Shown: in pieces, positions 15,135 to 24,214 of the stretch
Position numbering within the stretch: the stretch's first letter is position 1
How the letters are laid out: each line of letters opens with the position of its first letter
Source of the DNA: an uncultured Pseudovibrio sp.
GTDB taxonomy: Bacteria > Pseudomonadota > Alphaproteobacteria > Rhizobiales > Stappiaceae
Reading direction: 5' to 3'
Length of the DNA stretch: 41,212 bases
Assembly (NCBI GenBank): GCA_947502585.1
Contig: CANNAV010000023.1
Location: forward strand, 1-41,212
Notes under the pieces: model-generated
Told to the model about the DNA's origin: nothing
Seen by the model: only the letters and a program-made list of their open reading frames with translations
Database searches by the model: none
Position numbers and translations under genes: made by a program

Positions 15135-15833
15135 ATGCGCTACTCAATCTATTTCACACACCCACAGACAGCCAGGCTCACTGAGTTGGGTAACCAATGG
15201 CTCGGGCGCTCAGCCTTTACCAACGACAGTCTAACACATCCTCACCTGAACGAGTTTGAGCCAGGACGCTTACACTCAATTACCGAAGACGCACGCCGGT
15301 ATGGTTTCCACGCCACTATGAAACCACCATTTCATCTGGCAGAAAGCAAATCCCAGAATGATTTAAAAGCGGCTTTCAGCACGTTCACCAGACAAACATC
15401 TGCCTTAACCATCGAAGGGCTGGCGCCAAGCTTCCTTGGCAGGTTTCTGGCCCTGACACCGACTGAACCATCAGCCCGGCTTAATAGGCTGGCAGCGCAA
15501 TGCATCAGACAGTTCGATGATCTTCGCGCGCCTTTAAGCGAACAAGACATTGAACGCCGCCGCAGGGCTAACCTGACACCACAGCAGGATGGTTACATGC
15601 TGGAGTGGGGCTACCCCTACATTTTCGAGCATTTCCATTTTCACATGACCCTGTCAAACCGGTTGGAAAACGAGGCGGATCGCGAAGCTCTTAAAGCTGC
15701 CGCAGAAGCCCACTTCAAGCCTGTCATTCATCAACCAATCTCCATTTCACACCTCGCCCTCTGTGTTGAACCCGAGGCCGGGGCGCCATTTCAAATCATA
15801 GAAATCAGACCATTGGAAGGACAATCAGCATGA
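15135..15833 (+). CDS. DUF1045 phosphonate-operon protein, 2H phosphoesterase
   Basis: The 232-residue product belongs to the DUF1045 proteins encoded in phosphonate operons. Two HxT motifs, GFHATMKPPF (H59, T61) and FHFHMTLSNR (H170, T172), mark the 2H phosphoesterase superfamily, whose members open cyclic phosphates or cleave 2'-5' bonds. In this cluster no phnP is present, so it may open the 5-phosphoribosyl 1,2-cyclic phosphate made by PhnJ; that is inference. ATG 15135 is used, with GAGGA about 10 nt upstream; a TTG at 15099 is possible but lies before the conserved RYSIYFTHP start. It overlaps phnM by four bases (ATGA). Confidence 0.88.
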   Translation: MRYSIYFTHPQTARLTELGNQWLGRSAFTNDSLTHPHLNEFEPGRLHSITEDARRYGFHATMKPPFHLAESKSQNDLKAAFSTFTRQTSALTIEGLAPSFLGRFLALTPTEPSARLNRLAAQCIRQFDDLRAPLSEQDIERRRRANLTPQQDGYMLEWGYPYIFEHFHFHMTLSNRLENEADREALKAAAEAHFKPVIHQPISISHLALCVEPEAGAPFQIIEIRPLEGQSA

Positions 15834-17023
15834 GCGATGTATTAGTCGGCGAAGCGCCACACCAAACATCAACAATGGTCGAGCCACACACACCAGTGAC
15901 CTTCACCAACGCAAAACTGATCCTCCCTGATCAGATACTGGAAGGTACACTGGCAGTCGAAAATGGAATGATCAGCGACTTAAGTGACGGCAACACTTCT
16001 AACGCACTGGACTGCGAAGGCGACTACCTCATTCCCGGTCTTGTTGAGTTGCACACTGATCACCTCGAACACCACTACAAGCCGCGCCCCGGAGTAACAT
16101 GGAACGCAATCTCTGCCGTTCAGGCCCACGACGCCCAGATCGCCTGCTCCGGCATCACCACTGTGTTTGATGCCCTCCGCGTTGGTATGGAAGATGACGC
16201 AGATCTGACTGCAGAAGACATGCGCGGCATGGCAGATGCAATCGGGACTGGCCGACAGGAAGGTCGCCTGCGTGCTGACCACTACATCCACCTGCGCTGT
16301 GAAGTTTCCGCCGACAACTGTGTTGAAGGCTTTGAGCTTTTTAACGACGATCCGCGCGTTCGACTAGCCTCTCTGATGGACCACACACCGGGACAACGCC
16401 AGTTCACTTCTCTGGATCAGTTCGAACTCTACTACAAAACCAAGAAGGGGTTCTCAGAGGAGCAGATGAAGGAGTTCATGCTACAAATGAAGGCCCGTGC
16501 AGACCGCAACTCCGATAAGAACCGCCTTGCTATAGCAGACCGGGCCAGGGCAGCTGGCATTATGCTGGCCAGCCATGACGATGCGACCCTCGCCCATGTT
16601 GAGGAAGCAAGCAAGTTTGGCATCAACGTCGCTGAGTTCCCAACCACCATGGAAGCTGCAAGGGCCTCGCATGAAGCAGGCATGGCTGTGCTGATGGGCG
16701 CTCCAAACGTGGTACGCGGCAAATCCCACTCGGGCAACATTTCTGCACGCGATCTGGCGACAGCCGGTTATCTGGACGTTTTGTCATCAGATTATGTTCC
16801 AGTTTCCCTTCTGCAAGCAGCCTTCCTGCTGACCCGGCAGGTTGAGAGCATATCCATTCCTGAAGCCTTACAGAAGGTAACCAGGACCCCGGCAGAGGCT
16901 GTCGGCCTTACAGATCGCGGCGCACTGGAGATTGGCCGACGCGCGGACCTTGTGCAGGTGCGTATGGTTGGCGACGCGCCGATTGTCCGCGGTGTCTGGC
17001 GCCAGGGATATCGCGTCGCTTAG
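15830..17023 (+). CDS. phnM: Alpha-D-ribose 1-methylphosphonate 5-triphosphate diphosphatase PhnM
   Basis: PhnM removes pyrophosphate from ribose 1-phosphonate 5-triphosphate to give the 5-monophosphate that PhnJ cleaves. The 397-residue protein is an amidohydrolase-fold enzyme with the metal-binding HTDHLEHH block (H75 to H82), SLMDHTPGQRQF, MLASHDDAT and GAPNVVRGKSHSGN, and ends in the beta-sandwich GRRADLVQVRM. The start ATG at 15830 overlaps the preceding stop. An internal Met16 would remove a non-conserved tail of 15 residues and is an alternative. phnN follows after 26 bp. Confidence 0.95.
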   Translation: MSDVLVGEAPHQTSTMVEPHTPVTFTNAKLILPDQILEGTLAVENGMISDLSDGNTSNALDCEGDYLIPGLVELHTDHLEHHYKPRPGVTWNAISAVQAHDAQIACSGITTVFDALRVGMEDDADLTAEDMRGMADAIGTGRQEGRLRADHYIHLRCEVSADNCVEGFELFNDDPRVRLASLMDHTPGQRQFTSLDQFELYYKTKKGFSEEQMKEFMLQMKARADRNSDKNRLAIADRARAAGIMLASHDDATLAHVEEASKFGINVAEFPTTMEAARASHEAGMAVLMGAPNVVRGKSHSGNISARDLATAGYLDVLSSDYVPVSLLQAAFLLTRQVESISIPEALQKVTRTPAEAVGLTDRGALEIGRRADLVQVRMVGDAPIVRGVWRQGYRVA

Positions 17024-17049
17024 CACGGTGGATGTGAGGGGGATCTGTC

Positions 17050-17643
17050 ATGGCGGTTTTGGATACAACTCGGGCGCAAGCAAAAAAACTTGGCCCAGGC
17101 GCACTGATCATGGTCGTTGGGCCAAGCGGCGCAGGTAAAGACACGCTGATTTACGGCTATAAGGAACAGTGCAAAAGCGATGAGAGCATTATGTTCGCCC
17201 GTCGTCTGATCACCCGCCCCGCAGATGCCGGATCGGAACCACACGAAGCAATCTGCCATGAGGAAATGGCACGGCTTATCGATCAGGGACGCGTGGCATT
17301 GTCATGGCCTGCTCATGGACTGACCTACGCCCTGCCAGAGTGTGTTGACCATCATATCTCGAAGGGCGGGATTGCCATCGCAAATGGTTCCCGTAAAGCC
17401 TTGGCAGACGCCATCGGTAAATACGAAAAACTACTGGTCGTACATATTACAGCACCCATCCATGTTCTGGCACAACGCCTTTCCGTGAGAGGCCGCGAAA
17501 CCGCAGAAGATATCGAGCAACGGTTAAGACGTGCTGACTTATCACTGCCGTACCTGCCGCACCTGGTGGAGATACAAAACACAAACGACCCTCAGGTCGG
17601 CATCACGCAGCTGAAGCAAGCAATTACTACATTCCTGCGCTGA
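17050..17643 (+). CDS. phnN: Ribose 1,5-bisphosphokinase PhnN
   Basis: PhnN phosphorylates ribose 1,5-bisphosphate to PRPP, feeding the carbon of C-P lyase breakdown into nucleotide synthesis. The 197-residue protein has a guanylate-kinase-like P-loop GPSGAGKD (from Gly24), the FARRLITRP block, and SWPAHGLTYALP, characteristic of PhnN. The C-terminal part has LSVRGRETAEDIEQRL. AGGGGG lies upstream of ATG 17050. It is the last gene of the phn operon. Its 3' end overlaps the converging TetR gene by 17 bp, leaving no room for a terminator between them. Confidence 0.93.
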   Translation: MAVLDTTRAQAKKLGPGALIMVVGPSGAGKDTLIYGYKEQCKSDESIMFARRLITRPADAGSEPHEAICHEEMARLIDQGRVALSWPAHGLTYALPECVDHHISKGGIAIANGSRKALADAIGKYEKLLVVHITAPIHVLAQRLSVRGRETAEDIEQRLRRADLSLPYLPHLVEIQNTNDPQVGITQLKQAITTFLR

Positions 17644-18295
17644 GCTTTTTCATTGCCTCCAAGCCAAGCAGATGTGCAGTGATCATGCCGAACAAAGCCG
17701 GAGCGAATTCGTACCTGAACGGAGCAAACTCGGGCTCTTCGTAGAGCTTCACCAGAATTGGTGGTGGATTTGTCACCGGCCACAAACCGGCAACAAACAC
17801 ATGAATGCTGAAGAAGACAGCCATTGCTTCCTCGGCATCCAGCCATGGCAAACCTTTTTGCAAAACAAAAGCCGCCCGCCCCGCCTCACCCAGTAAAGCC
17901 CGCTTGAAGTTACGTACGCATTCAATAGAAATGTTCTTTTCCATTGTCGGTGCAATCTCACTCATCAGCTCGCATAACTGCTGGCGTGACGCAAACATCT
18001 CAGAAAGAAGCTTCGCCATGTTGGCAGGAGCCATCTCACCGGAGACTGCCTGCTCCAGTTCTTCAACCAGCTTCGCAAAATCACGCAGCAGCAGTTCAAC
18101 CAGAAGCGCTTCCCGCGTTTCAAAATACCGGTAAATGTTAGACTTCACGATGCCTGCCCGGCTGGCAATTGCCTGCAAGGTCAGTCCATCTACGCCGTCC
18201 TGCTCAAGCACACAGGTCGCGGCACGTATGAGATCACTATGACGCTGCGCCTTCGCTTCGGCAGATCTGGCGCGTTGAAAACTCTGATTAGTCAT
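17627..18295 (-). CDS. TetR-family transcriptional regulator
   Basis: The protein has an N-terminal TetR helix-turn-helix at about residues 14-60 (DLIRAATCVLEQDGVDGLTL, QAIASRAGIVKSNIYRYFE, TREALLVELL) and a helical ligand-binding C-terminal domain of about 150 residues. ATG 18295 gives the usual short N-terminus MTNQSFQRARSAE. ATG 18325 is possible; neither has a strong ribosome-binding site. It is divergent from the molybdenum hydroxylase genes starting at 18423. A dyad TTGAC-N8-GTCAA between them makes it the likely repressor of that operon, probably responding to an aromatic or aldehyde compound. The ligand is unknown. Confidence 0.9.
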   Translation of the reverse strand: MTNQSFQRARSAEAKAQRHSDLIRAATCVLEQDGVDGLTLQAIASRAGIVKSNIYRYFETREALLVELLLRDFAKLVEELEQAVSGEMAPANMAKLLSEMFASRQQLCELMSEIAPTMEKNISIECVRNFKRALLGEAGRAAFVLQKGLPWLDAEEAMAVFFSIHVFVAGLWPVTNPPPILVKLYEEPEFAPFRYEFAPALFGMITAHLLGLEAMKKLSAGM

Positions 18296-18349
18296 GGTTT
18301 GGTGATAGGTCTCATTCCAATCCATGTCAATTAAGCATGGCAAGCTCCA

Positions 18350-18378
18350 TTGACAAACTTCCGTCAAACAATAACTTA
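18350..18378 (+). promoter_or_regulatory. Promoter with overlapping TetR-type operator
   Basis: TTGACA at 18350-18355 is a consensus -35 box with TAACTT at 18372-18377 as a possible -10. The inverted repeat TTGAC (18350-18354) and GTCAA (18363-18367) overlaps it, so binding of the divergent TetR protein would block transcription of 18423-21172. This is inference from position. Confidence 0.45.
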
Positions 18379-18422
18379 AGAGAACTAAATTCTCCTAATT
18401 ATGATTTAGGAAAGCCAGATAA

Positions 18423-18887
18423 ATGTACCCGAAAATACCACTGACCGTGAATGGTCAAAAACAAGAGATAGAGGCCGACCCGGAAATGCCACTTCTGTGG
18501 GCGCTTCGGGACATAATGGATATCAAAGGCACAAAGTTTGGATGCGGCATTGCAGCCTGTGGCGCATGCACTGTTTTGATTGACGGGGAGGCCGTACGTT
18601 CCTGCTCACAGCCCGTTGGAGAGGTTGAAGGTGAGATCACCACCATCGAAGGTATTTCCCAGGGCGATGAACTGCATGCTGTTCAGCTGGCATGGATGAA
18701 ACACTCCGTTCCTCAATGCGGTTACTGCCAGTCCGGCCAGATCATGGCTGCAGTCGCACTGCTGGAAGAAAATCCGACCCCGACAGATGAAGATATCAGC
18801 CGTGCCATGACCAACCTGTGTCGCTGTGGCACCTACCCGAAAATCAAAGCCGCGCTCAAAGACGCAGCCCAAACGCTGGGAGCTTGA
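18423..18887 (+). CDS. Molybdenum hydroxylase small subunit, two 2Fe-2S clusters
   Basis: At 154 residues this is the iron-sulfur subunit of an IorA / aldehyde oxidase type hydroxylase. The plant-type cluster is ligated by C41, C46, C49 and C61 (CGIAACGAC...SC). The second cluster near the cofactor is ligated by C99, C102, C133 and C135 (QCGYCQSGQ and NLCRCGTYP). It passes electrons from the molybdopterin subunit encoded next door. The large-subunit ATG overlaps its TGA by one base. Isoquinoline 1-oxidoreductase is the best-known family member, but the actual substrate cannot be read from sequence. No FAD subunit gene is seen, consistent with this two-subunit class, which usually passes electrons to a cytochrome. 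Confidence 0.9.
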   Translation: MYPKIPLTVNGQKQEIEADPEMPLLWALRDIMDIKGTKFGCGIAACGACTVLIDGEAVRSCSQPVGEVEGEITTIEGISQGDELHAVQLAWMKHSVPQCGYCQSGQIMAAVALLEENPTPTDEDISRAMTNLCRCGTYPKIKAALKDAAQTLGA

Positions 18888-21172
18888 TGATGAGCCGATT
18901 GGGAAAATACACCCGCCGTGCCTTTCTCGGCCTTGGTGTGGCAGCCGCTGGCGGTCTCGCTGTGGGCTTTTACTTCTATAAGAAGCCCTATGCAAACCCG
19001 CTGGATGCAAAGAAGGCTGAGGGTGAAGCACCATTAAATCCTTATGTTATGATTGCTAATGACAACACCATCACCATCATCGCCCCACGTGCTGAAATGG
19101 GTCAGGGCGTGCATACCACGTTGGCTGCTCTGGTCGCCGAAGAGCTGGAAGTCCCACTGGAACATGTGATTGTTGAACACGGTCCATCCAGCCCGGCTTA
19201 TTTCAATGCTGCAATGCTGGAGGAATCTACTCCCTTCCCGTTTTATGATGAAAGTGTTTTGGCGGAACTTGCTCGTGGCTCAATGAAAATTGTCGCCACG
19301 TTTCTGGGCCTGAATATAACAGGCGGCTCCTCTTCCACGACCGATGCCTTCGTAAAGATGCGCGAAGCAGGATATGCCGCGAAGTTCGTGCTTGTGAAAG
19401 CAGCGGCAGAACACTTCGGCACCTCAGAAGACAATCTCGCACTTGCAGACGGCACTGTCACAGACAAAGCTTCCGGGCAGTCCGTCACTTATGGAGAACT
19501 GGCCAGCAGAGCAGCCGTGGTCTCACCACCAGGCGAGACGAAACTGAAGAAAGCCAGCGACTGGAAAATCCTCGGCAAAACCCAAAAGCGTGTTGAGCTG
19601 AAAGATAAAGTCACCGGCGGCCGTATTTTCGGCATAGACGTACAACTGCCAAACATGCTCTACAGCACCGTGCGCATGGCTCCGCGTAAAGGTGTCAGCC
19701 TCAGGAGCTACGACAAGACTGCAACCCTGGCTATTCCCGGCGTTAAAGACGTGGTCGAGATCAGAACAATCACAGGCGAAGGTCTGGGCGTTATTGCTGA
19801 GAACACCTGGGCAGCATTCAAAGGCGCTGAAGCTTTGGAGATCAAATGGGATGATCCACACTCCTTTCAAAACTCTGATCAGATGTGGTCCGCCCTTGAG
19901 GACGCACTGACGCAGGAAGCCACGTTCGAATTAGGCGGCACAGGGTCTGATGCAGAGGTCTTCACATCTATTCCGGAAAGTGAAGCCGTTTCAGCCCAAT
20001 ACCGTCTCCCATTCCTGGCTCATGCCACCATGGAACCCATGAATGCCACGGCACAGCACGACGGAAGCAAAATTCGTGTCTGGACAGGAACACAGGCACC
20101 AGGCCTCATCCAGTCAGTTATCTCCAGACATTTCGACATGGACAGTGCAGACATCGACATCGCCACCACCCGTCTCGGCGGCGGATTCGGGCGTCGTCTG
20201 GAAGTCGACTTTGCACTTTATGCCTCTGTTATAGCTAAGGCAACAGCGCCAAATCCTGTAAAAGTGACCTGGACACGCGAAGAAGACACGCAGCACGACG
20301 CCTACCGTCCCATGGCAATTGGTGAATTTAAAGGTCAGGTCACACCGGATGGCACACTAAAGACCATGGACATGCATGTAGCCTCTCCATCCATCATCCA
20401 GAGCGTAATGCCAAGGACCTTTCCGGGCATCAGCCCCATAGGTCCAGATAACACCGTGCTTGATGGTGCCTTCAATCAGCCACTGGACGTGGAAAACATT
20501 CGTTGTAAGGCCCACGTGGCAGATCTCCAGGTGCCTGTGGGCTTTTGGCGCTCAGTCGGCAACTCCGTCAACGGGTTCTTTCATGAGAGCTTTATAGATG
20601 AGGCAGCGCATAAAGCGGGCAGAGACCCTCTCGAGTTTCGCCTGGCACACCTTACCAGTGATGAGTTCCGGCCAGCACGGGAAGCCCTGAAGCGCGTTGC
20701 AGAAATGTCTGGTTGGGTAACACCGCTGCCCGCAGGCAAAGGCCGTGGCATTGCCCACGTTCTGTCCTTCGGCACGTGGACTGCACAAGTGGTTCAGGTC
20801 GATGTTAAAGACAACACTGTCACTATCGAGGAAGTCTGGGCCGTTGCCGATCCGGGCATCGTTCTTGACCCGGGTATGTTCAGGGACCAAATCATGTCCG
20901 GCATCAATTTCGGACTCAGTCAGGCACTTGGGCAGGAAATCACATGGGCTGAGGGTGAGGTCGAACAGGCCAACTTTGACACCTTCGACGCCATGCGCAT
21001 GTACCAAGCTCCCAGAATCACCATTGAGCTGCTGGAGAACTCTCCACGCATGGGCGGTGCAGGCGAACCCGGCACACCACCATCAACGCCAGCATTGGCA
21101 AACGCAATATTTGCAGCAACAGGCAAGCGCATCAGGCAAATGCCACTCAGCAACGAGATCGACTTCATCTGA
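18887..21172 (+). CDS. Molybdenum hydroxylase large subunit (IorB-like), Tat-exported
   Basis: The 761-residue protein begins with a twin-arginine signal (YTRRAFLGLGVAAAGG), so it is folded with its cofactor in the cytoplasm and sent to the periplasm or membrane. The body shows xanthine-dehydrogenase-family features: EMGQGVHTTLAALVAEEL, TRLGGGFGRRLEVDFAL, PVGFWRSVGNSVNGFFHES, and the end GGAGEPGTPPSTPALANAIF, which supplies molybdopterin contacts and the catalytic glutamate. It hydroxylates N-heterocycles or aldehydes using water; the substrate is unknown. ATG 18887 overlaps the small-subunit stop and is preferred to the in-frame ATG 18818 inside that gene. A terminator follows at 21184. Confidence 0.9.
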   Translation: MMSRLGKYTRRAFLGLGVAAAGGLAVGFYFYKKPYANPLDAKKAEGEAPLNPYVMIANDNTITIIAPRAEMGQGVHTTLAALVAEELEVPLEHVIVEHGPSSPAYFNAAMLEESTPFPFYDESVLAELARGSMKIVATFLGLNITGGSSSTTDAFVKMREAGYAAKFVLVKAAAEHFGTSEDNLALADGTVTDKASGQSVTYGELASRAAVVSPPGETKLKKASDWKILGKTQKRVELKDKVTGGRIFGIDVQLPNMLYSTVRMAPRKGVSLRSYDKTATLAIPGVKDVVEIRTITGEGLGVIAENTWAAFKGAEALEIKWDDPHSFQNSDQMWSALEDALTQEATFELGGTGSDAEVFTSIPESEAVSAQYRLPFLAHATMEPMNATAQHDGSKIRVWTGTQAPGLIQSVISRHFDMDSADIDIATTRLGGGFGRRLEVDFALYASVIAKATAPNPVKVTWTREEDTQHDAYRPMAIGEFKGQVTPDGTLKTMDMHVASPSIIQSVMPRTFPGISPIGPDNTVLDGAFNQPLDVENIRCKAHVADLQVPVGFWRSVGNSVNGFFHESFIDEAAHKAGRDPLEFRLAHLTSDEFRPAREALKRVAEMSGWVTPLPAGKGRGIAHVLSFGTWTAQVVQVDVKDNTVTIEEVWAVADPGIVLDPGMFRDQIMSGINFGLSQALGQEITWAEGEVEQANFDTFDAMRMYQAPRITIELLENSPRMGGAGEPGTPPSTPALANAIFAATGKRIRQMPLSNEIDFI

Positions 21173-21183
21173 CAACAAAAAGC

Positions 21184-21211
21184 CCGGAGTATTCAGCACT
21201 CCGGACTTTTT
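21184..21211 (+). terminator. Rho-independent terminator after the molybdenum hydroxylase operon
   Basis: CCGGAGT at 21184-21190 pairs with ACTCCGG at 21198-21204, followed by ACTTTTT. A-rich sequence on the left side means it could also serve the converging AsmA gene. Confidence 0.85.
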
Positions 21212-21232
21212 CAATTCTCTATAGAGCCTCGT

Positions 21233-24214
21233 TCAATCTGAGAGGGAGCCAGCTGGCATTCCAAACGCCTCTTCCAGTGAGCTTAGTGTTGCATCAGGAT
21301 CTGCAGTTCCATCAGCAACCGCTTCTACATTCACATTTCCCGGCCCACGCGGCACCATATCACGGCGCTTCAAATCACGACCGGGAGTAACGATCACACG
21401 GGACTTCCTGGGTGTTGTAGCCGCAACCGCAGGCGCAGACGGCTCACCAGGCTTAGCAACAGGTATGACAATTTTGGAGGTATCTGTGCCTGCGACACCC
21501 CCTTCTGCAGGAGGAGGCAAATCACCATCGCCAACCGAAGCTGTATTCACATCACTGTCTGCCGCAGATGGCTGAGCAAGAACGGCTGGTTCGATTACCG
21601 CATCCTCCGCAGTTACCGATGAAGTTACAGTTGCATTTTTAGCAGCAGCTCGCAAACGGTGCACCTCTTCAACTGTCTTTGCGGTTTCCAGATCGTCCGC
21701 CAGCTTTTCAGAAAGCTTTTGTGTCTGTTTCACATCACCAAAAGACGCGCTTGCATATTCCTGAATATCAACAGCCTCAAAGCTCGGTAATTTGATCGGT
21801 CCACGGATCTTCAAAGGCGCCATATCTGCGGTCTGTTCCGTTGCAGCGCGCTCATCATCCAACCTGGACTGATCCAGCATGCTTGGCTGCAAATACCAGA
21901 GCACCTCGCCATCTTTGATGTTGATTGCACCACGCCCTTCAATCAGCGCAGTCTTGCTTTGCAACGTCAGTGCCTGAAATTCTGCTATGCCCTGATCAAA
22001 GATCACATCTGCACCCCAGCTGGAAAATTCAGTCTGATCATTGTCTGCAAACGGCCAACCGGTAATGTCCGTTCCCCCGACAGAAGCGATAAGCCGATCC
22101 ACATCCAGCTCATACAACATGCCGTTACCAAGCTGGAAACTGAGCGCCCCGCCCATATTGACCCAGAAATCACTCGGGTTCTTACCGGATGTATTCACAT
22201 CCATCTCAGCATACAGATTACCATCGACACGAGGCAAATCTCCAAGCGATGCAAGGAATGGAGCTGCATCAATACCTTTTAACGAGAACTCGGCGGAGAC
22301 ACCCGGCTTAACCGTTGCGCCGTTTAGAAGAATCTTGCCGGAACCCTCACCTTGATAAAGGCCAACGCGGGCAACATCCAAAGCAAGTCTGCCATCAGAC
22401 AGCACAGCTTTCAGCTCTGCATTCTGCCCACCAAGTGCGCCAAGCTTCAGATCCTGAATGGAAAGCGCAAGGTCCAGATCAAAGCTGCGCAGGACGGAAA
22501 AATCATAGGCGCCGTCGCCCCTGGCATTCTTGTCATCACTGCGTGAGAACATCCTATCAAAAGACGCATTCGCAATCTCCAGCTCGCCGCTGAGCCTGGG
22601 AACTTCACCTGTATCCAGCCGACCTGTTCCTTTTAGGCGGGTGTCATCGAGTACGAACCGCGCATTCTCAAAGGCAACACCACTGTCATCAGCTTCAAAC
22701 TGACCAGAAAGCTCCAGCTTCTGACCGCGCAGATAGCGCGGGAGTGGTCGCCCATACCAACGGAAGAAATTACTAAAGTCATCTGTCTGGAAAGCAATGG
22801 TCCCCTCAAAGCCATCGCGCAAAGTATAGGGACCATTCAGACTCCCGGAGAACATCTCACTGGAGAATGCCAGATCAATGTTCGCGTCAGACCGAAGGCC
22901 GCCTTGCAAAACAATCAACTCACCATGCCAACGCGCACTGCCCTGCAGCTGCAACGGTTGAGACAGGCCCGAAAAGACAAAAGTGAGATCCATATCATCG
23001 AGAGCTTCGTTGCGCCCTTCAACCGCCAGCATATCTGGCAGTCGAATATCAGCAACACGTCCCTTCCGCAGAATCGCACCACCATCAACTTCCAGCGCAG
23101 CAACCAACTCATCGTAGGATTGGCCAACGCTGTAGAAAGAAGCATCTACATTGGCAAAACCGGATGCAGTAGCATTCAGTCCAACCAGGCTCAACAACTG
23201 CTCAAAATTCAGAGACTGTCCACTGACCTGGCCCTTCAACTCATAGCCATCTTCAAGATAGTTCAGTGCGATGTTGCCACCAAAGCCAACAGAACCCGCA
23301 GTTATAGAAAGATCTTTTGTGCGAACACCACGTTGGCGGAACTGCAACTCACTTGTCAGTGCACCGCTACCAACACCTTCTGGCAAGGTCGCATCATGTT
23401 GCGAAGCGACGACAGCAAGGCTCGGCAGCTCAACAGAAACCTGCAAAGTGCCTACAGGCCGGGCTCCAAAGGCGAGCTGACCATTAAAACCAACCTTCTC
23501 TTGAGCCGGTCCGGTTACATGAGCTTCAACAGAGGTCGCGCGAGCTTCGCTCAGCGCTCTGACGGACCCAACACGTCCGCCAACAACATAACGCCCTTCA
23601 CTTTGGTCAAACGTACCTTCCGCCGTCAGACCATCACCGTCTTGCTCAAAGTTAAGCACCAGATCAATTTCAGATAGGACAAGCGGAGCCTCCTGTTCCG
23701 GCTCACTGTAAGAAACCACACCTTTTTGAATGCTGACGGTGTCCAGGTCCAGCTGCTGCATAAATGAAGCAACACGTCCTGCAATATTTGCAGCAACCAG
23801 AGAGGCTTCCCCTTCTTCCTCGGCAAAAAGCTGCGGCTGCCAGGACGCACCGCCTTTCTGATCAAATTCAAGCGTCCACTTCGGCTCAACAAGTTCAATA
23901 TTGCGGATGATATTGCCACCAGTCAGCAAACGCAGAGAGTTCAGCTCAAACCGGGCTTTCTCAACCCGCACAAACTCAACCCCTTCAGCTCGCGCAACAC
24001 CTGCAACGCCAACATTATCAACTTCGATCGCCAGTGTTGGAAACAAATCCACACTCGTGCGCCCGTCAAGACGCAGCTTCCATCCGGTTGCTGTCTCAAA
24101 AGATTCTGCAATTTGGGCTTTCAGCTGTTTCTGCGGAACGAGGAGCGGCGCAAGCACCAAACCACAAACCACAAGAGCGGCAAGAGCTCCAAAAATAAGA
24201 AGAGAGCGTTTCAT
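21233..24214 (-). CDS. AsmA-family envelope protein
   Basis: The 993-residue protein starts with a single membrane anchor (LLIFGALAALVVCGLVLAPLLV) followed by the AsmA N-terminal block LKAQIAESFETATGWKL and FPTLAIEVDNVGVAG. A very long beta-strand-rich body follows, and DVDRLIASVGGTDITGWPF plus ALIEGRGAINIKDGEVLWYL near the end match the AsmA C-terminal domain. The last 170 or so residues are low complexity, rich in Ala, Pro, Glu and Thr. AsmA-like proteins span the periplasm and are thought to move phospholipid between the membranes. The ATG at 24214 is followed directly by the anchor. It is a single-gene unit converging on the hydroxylase operon. Confidence 0.85.
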   Translation of the reverse strand: MKRSLLIFGALAALVVCGLVLAPLLVPQKQLKAQIAESFETATGWKLRLDGRTSVDLFPTLAIEVDNVGVAGVARAEGVEFVRVEKARFELNSLRLLTGGNIIRNIELVEPKWTLEFDQKGGASWQPQLFAEEEGEASLVAANIAGRVASFMQQLDLDTVSIQKGVVSYSEPEQEAPLVLSEIDLVLNFEQDGDGLTAEGTFDQSEGRYVVGGRVGSVRALSEARATSVEAHVTGPAQEKVGFNGQLAFGARPVGTLQVSVELPSLAVVASQHDATLPEGVGSGALTSELQFRQRGVRTKDLSITAGSVGFGGNIALNYLEDGYELKGQVSGQSLNFEQLLSLVGLNATASGFANVDASFYSVGQSYDELVAALEVDGGAILRKGRVADIRLPDMLAVEGRNEALDDMDLTFVFSGLSQPLQLQGSARWHGELIVLQGGLRSDANIDLAFSSEMFSGSLNGPYTLRDGFEGTIAFQTDDFSNFFRWYGRPLPRYLRGQKLELSGQFEADDSGVAFENARFVLDDTRLKGTGRLDTGEVPRLSGELEIANASFDRMFSRSDDKNARGDGAYDFSVLRSFDLDLALSIQDLKLGALGGQNAELKAVLSDGRLALDVARVGLYQGEGSGKILLNGATVKPGVSAEFSLKGIDAAPFLASLGDLPRVDGNLYAEMDVNTSGKNPSDFWVNMGGALSFQLGNGMLYELDVDRLIASVGGTDITGWPFADNDQTEFSSWGADVIFDQGIAEFQALTLQSKTALIEGRGAINIKDGEVLWYLQPSMLDQSRLDDERAATEQTADMAPLKIRGPIKLPSFEAVDIQEYASASFGDVKQTQKLSEKLADDLETAKTVEEVHRLRAAAKNATVTSSVTAEDAVIEPAVLAQPSAADSDVNTASVGDGDLPPPAEGGVAGTDTSKIVIPVAKPGEPSAPAVAATTPRKSRVIVTPGRDLKRRDMVPRGPGNVNVEAVADGTADPDATLSSLEEAFGMPAGSLSD

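Noticed and set aside
22904..23677. Plus-strand frame within the AsmA gene
   Set aside because: It is antisense to a continuous AsmA protein and its composition is unlike the real genes here.
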